In this document: positions 63,500 to 64,000 of the stretch, in pieces
How the letters are laid out: every line of letters starts with the position of its first letter
How positions within the stretch are numbered: position 1 is the first letter of the stretch
Assembly (NCBI GenBank): GCA_034231615.1
Contig: CM067314.1
Coordinates: forward strand, 6,825,001 to 6,889,000
Length of the DNA: 64,000 nt
Direction: 5' to 3'
DNA from: Meghimatium bilineatum
Taxonomy: Eukaryota > Mollusca > Gastropoda > Stylommatophora > Philomycidae
Program-made: the position numbers and the translations under genes
Notes under the pieces: model-generated
What the model was told of the DNA's origin: nothing
The model's database searches: none
What the model saw: the letters and a program-made list of their open reading frames with translations, nothing else

Positions 63500-64000
63500 A
63501 CATGTCGCAGGCTTCGAACTAATAATATCTTGAGAAAAAATTCAAACAACTTAACTATTAAAGAGACTCCTCTCAGGCTCATTTACGACCCCTCCACAAT
63601 GACTTCCTTCCTAATACCCCTACGACCTCTAAGATCCCTATATGACGTCTCTGAGACCGGCTATGGCACCTCTAAAACCCATCTAAGGCTAGCTTCAGAT
63701 ATCATAAAGCATTAAGTGTAAAAAATAATTGAAACTGCAAAACTACAAATGAAAAAAACATTTAATAATACGAACATTTTAATGCTTTTCCTCAATCCTC
63801 CCACAAATTAGAAAATGTAATTGTTACTTCCCTCTAGTGACCTCAACGATATTCCATAAATCGCATGTATACAATGTACCCCTAACATAAACTTAGCTGT
63901 AACATTACTGATATTACAACCCCGATGAGGTCAACGCCAGTAGCAATTACACTGTCTGCTTTCGGAGAAGTTAATGACATATACAGCACAGATCAATTTA
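63500..64000. other. No feature recognised
   Basis: CT-rich sequence near 63560-63700 (loose CCTCT/ACGACCTCT words), then AT-rich. No coding signature. Confidence 0.45.

Overview
This is an animal (eukaryotic) genomic window made almost entirely of repetitive DNA. I found no convincing host gene, rRNA, intact tRNA, CRISPR array or bacterial-type operon. What it holds is: (i) about thirty mostly 5'-truncated fragments of LINE (non-LTR) retrotransposons from at least six families; (ii) short and mid-sized non-autonomous retroelements, some with clean target-site duplications (TSDs); (iii) a complete Tc1/mariner-superfamily DNA transposon, a SPIN-like hAT element and a small hAT-like MITE; (iv) the remains of a Penelope-like element; and (v) more than forty minisatellite arrays, which by hand count cover roughly a quarter of the window. 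The combination of SPIN-like hAT, long-spacing DDxE mariner, Penelope with GIY-YIG, RNase H-bearing LINEs and extreme minisatellite load suggests a lophotrochozoan, most likely a mollusc and perhaps a gastropod. That assignment is inference from remembered family distributions.

Layout. 1-6.5 kb: 34-bp and 22-bp arrays, LINE tails and the SPIN-like element (2659-2842). 6.5-10.05 kb: a 41-copy array of 86 bp running straight into a LINE tail. 10-15.3 kb: LINE fragments, including one (13.6-15.25 kb) whose coding region was expanded from within by about 20 copies of a 39-bp unit. 15.3-17.2 kb: two 45-bp arrays. 17.4-21.1 kb: LINE fragments, a hairpin and a tRNA-like SINE. 22.2-23.5 kb: a 31-bp array. 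24.9-28.6 kb: a decayed LINE with reverse transcriptase and a young truncated LINE with an open C-terminal zinc-finger ORF. 29-30 kb: a LINE inserted in a minisatellite with a 13-bp TSD. 30.8-36.5 kb: repeat families A, B and C. 37077-39456: a mariner-type element with perfect 32-bp TIRs and TA duplication. 39.6-43.9 kb: microsatellites and minisatellites. 44.9-46.1 kb: an inverted second copy of the 1.28-kb C family. 46.4-51.5 kb: more arrays with elements inserted into them. 55.4-56.1 kb: tRNA-like/inverted repeat complex. 56.8-60 kb: arrays. 60.9-62 kb: Penelope-like fossil with a SINE inserted in it. 62-63.1 kb: arrays within a LINE tail.

The most coherent system is a LINE/SINE partnership. 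Three non-autonomous families (A about 158 bp, B about 280 bp, C about 1.25 kb) share a 3' module, and most copies end in the same GAACG-type block plus GAA-repeat tail. That tail also ends the 3' UTR of an RNase H-clade LINE present at 50193-50413 and about 27443-27617. TSDs of 10-14 bp at A, B, C and LINE copies support mobilisation by target-primed reverse transcription. A second theme is that several minisatellites sit inside or directly against LINE coding sequence, so transposons look like a source of the tandem arrays. Most long open frames in the arrays are artefacts of the repeat period.
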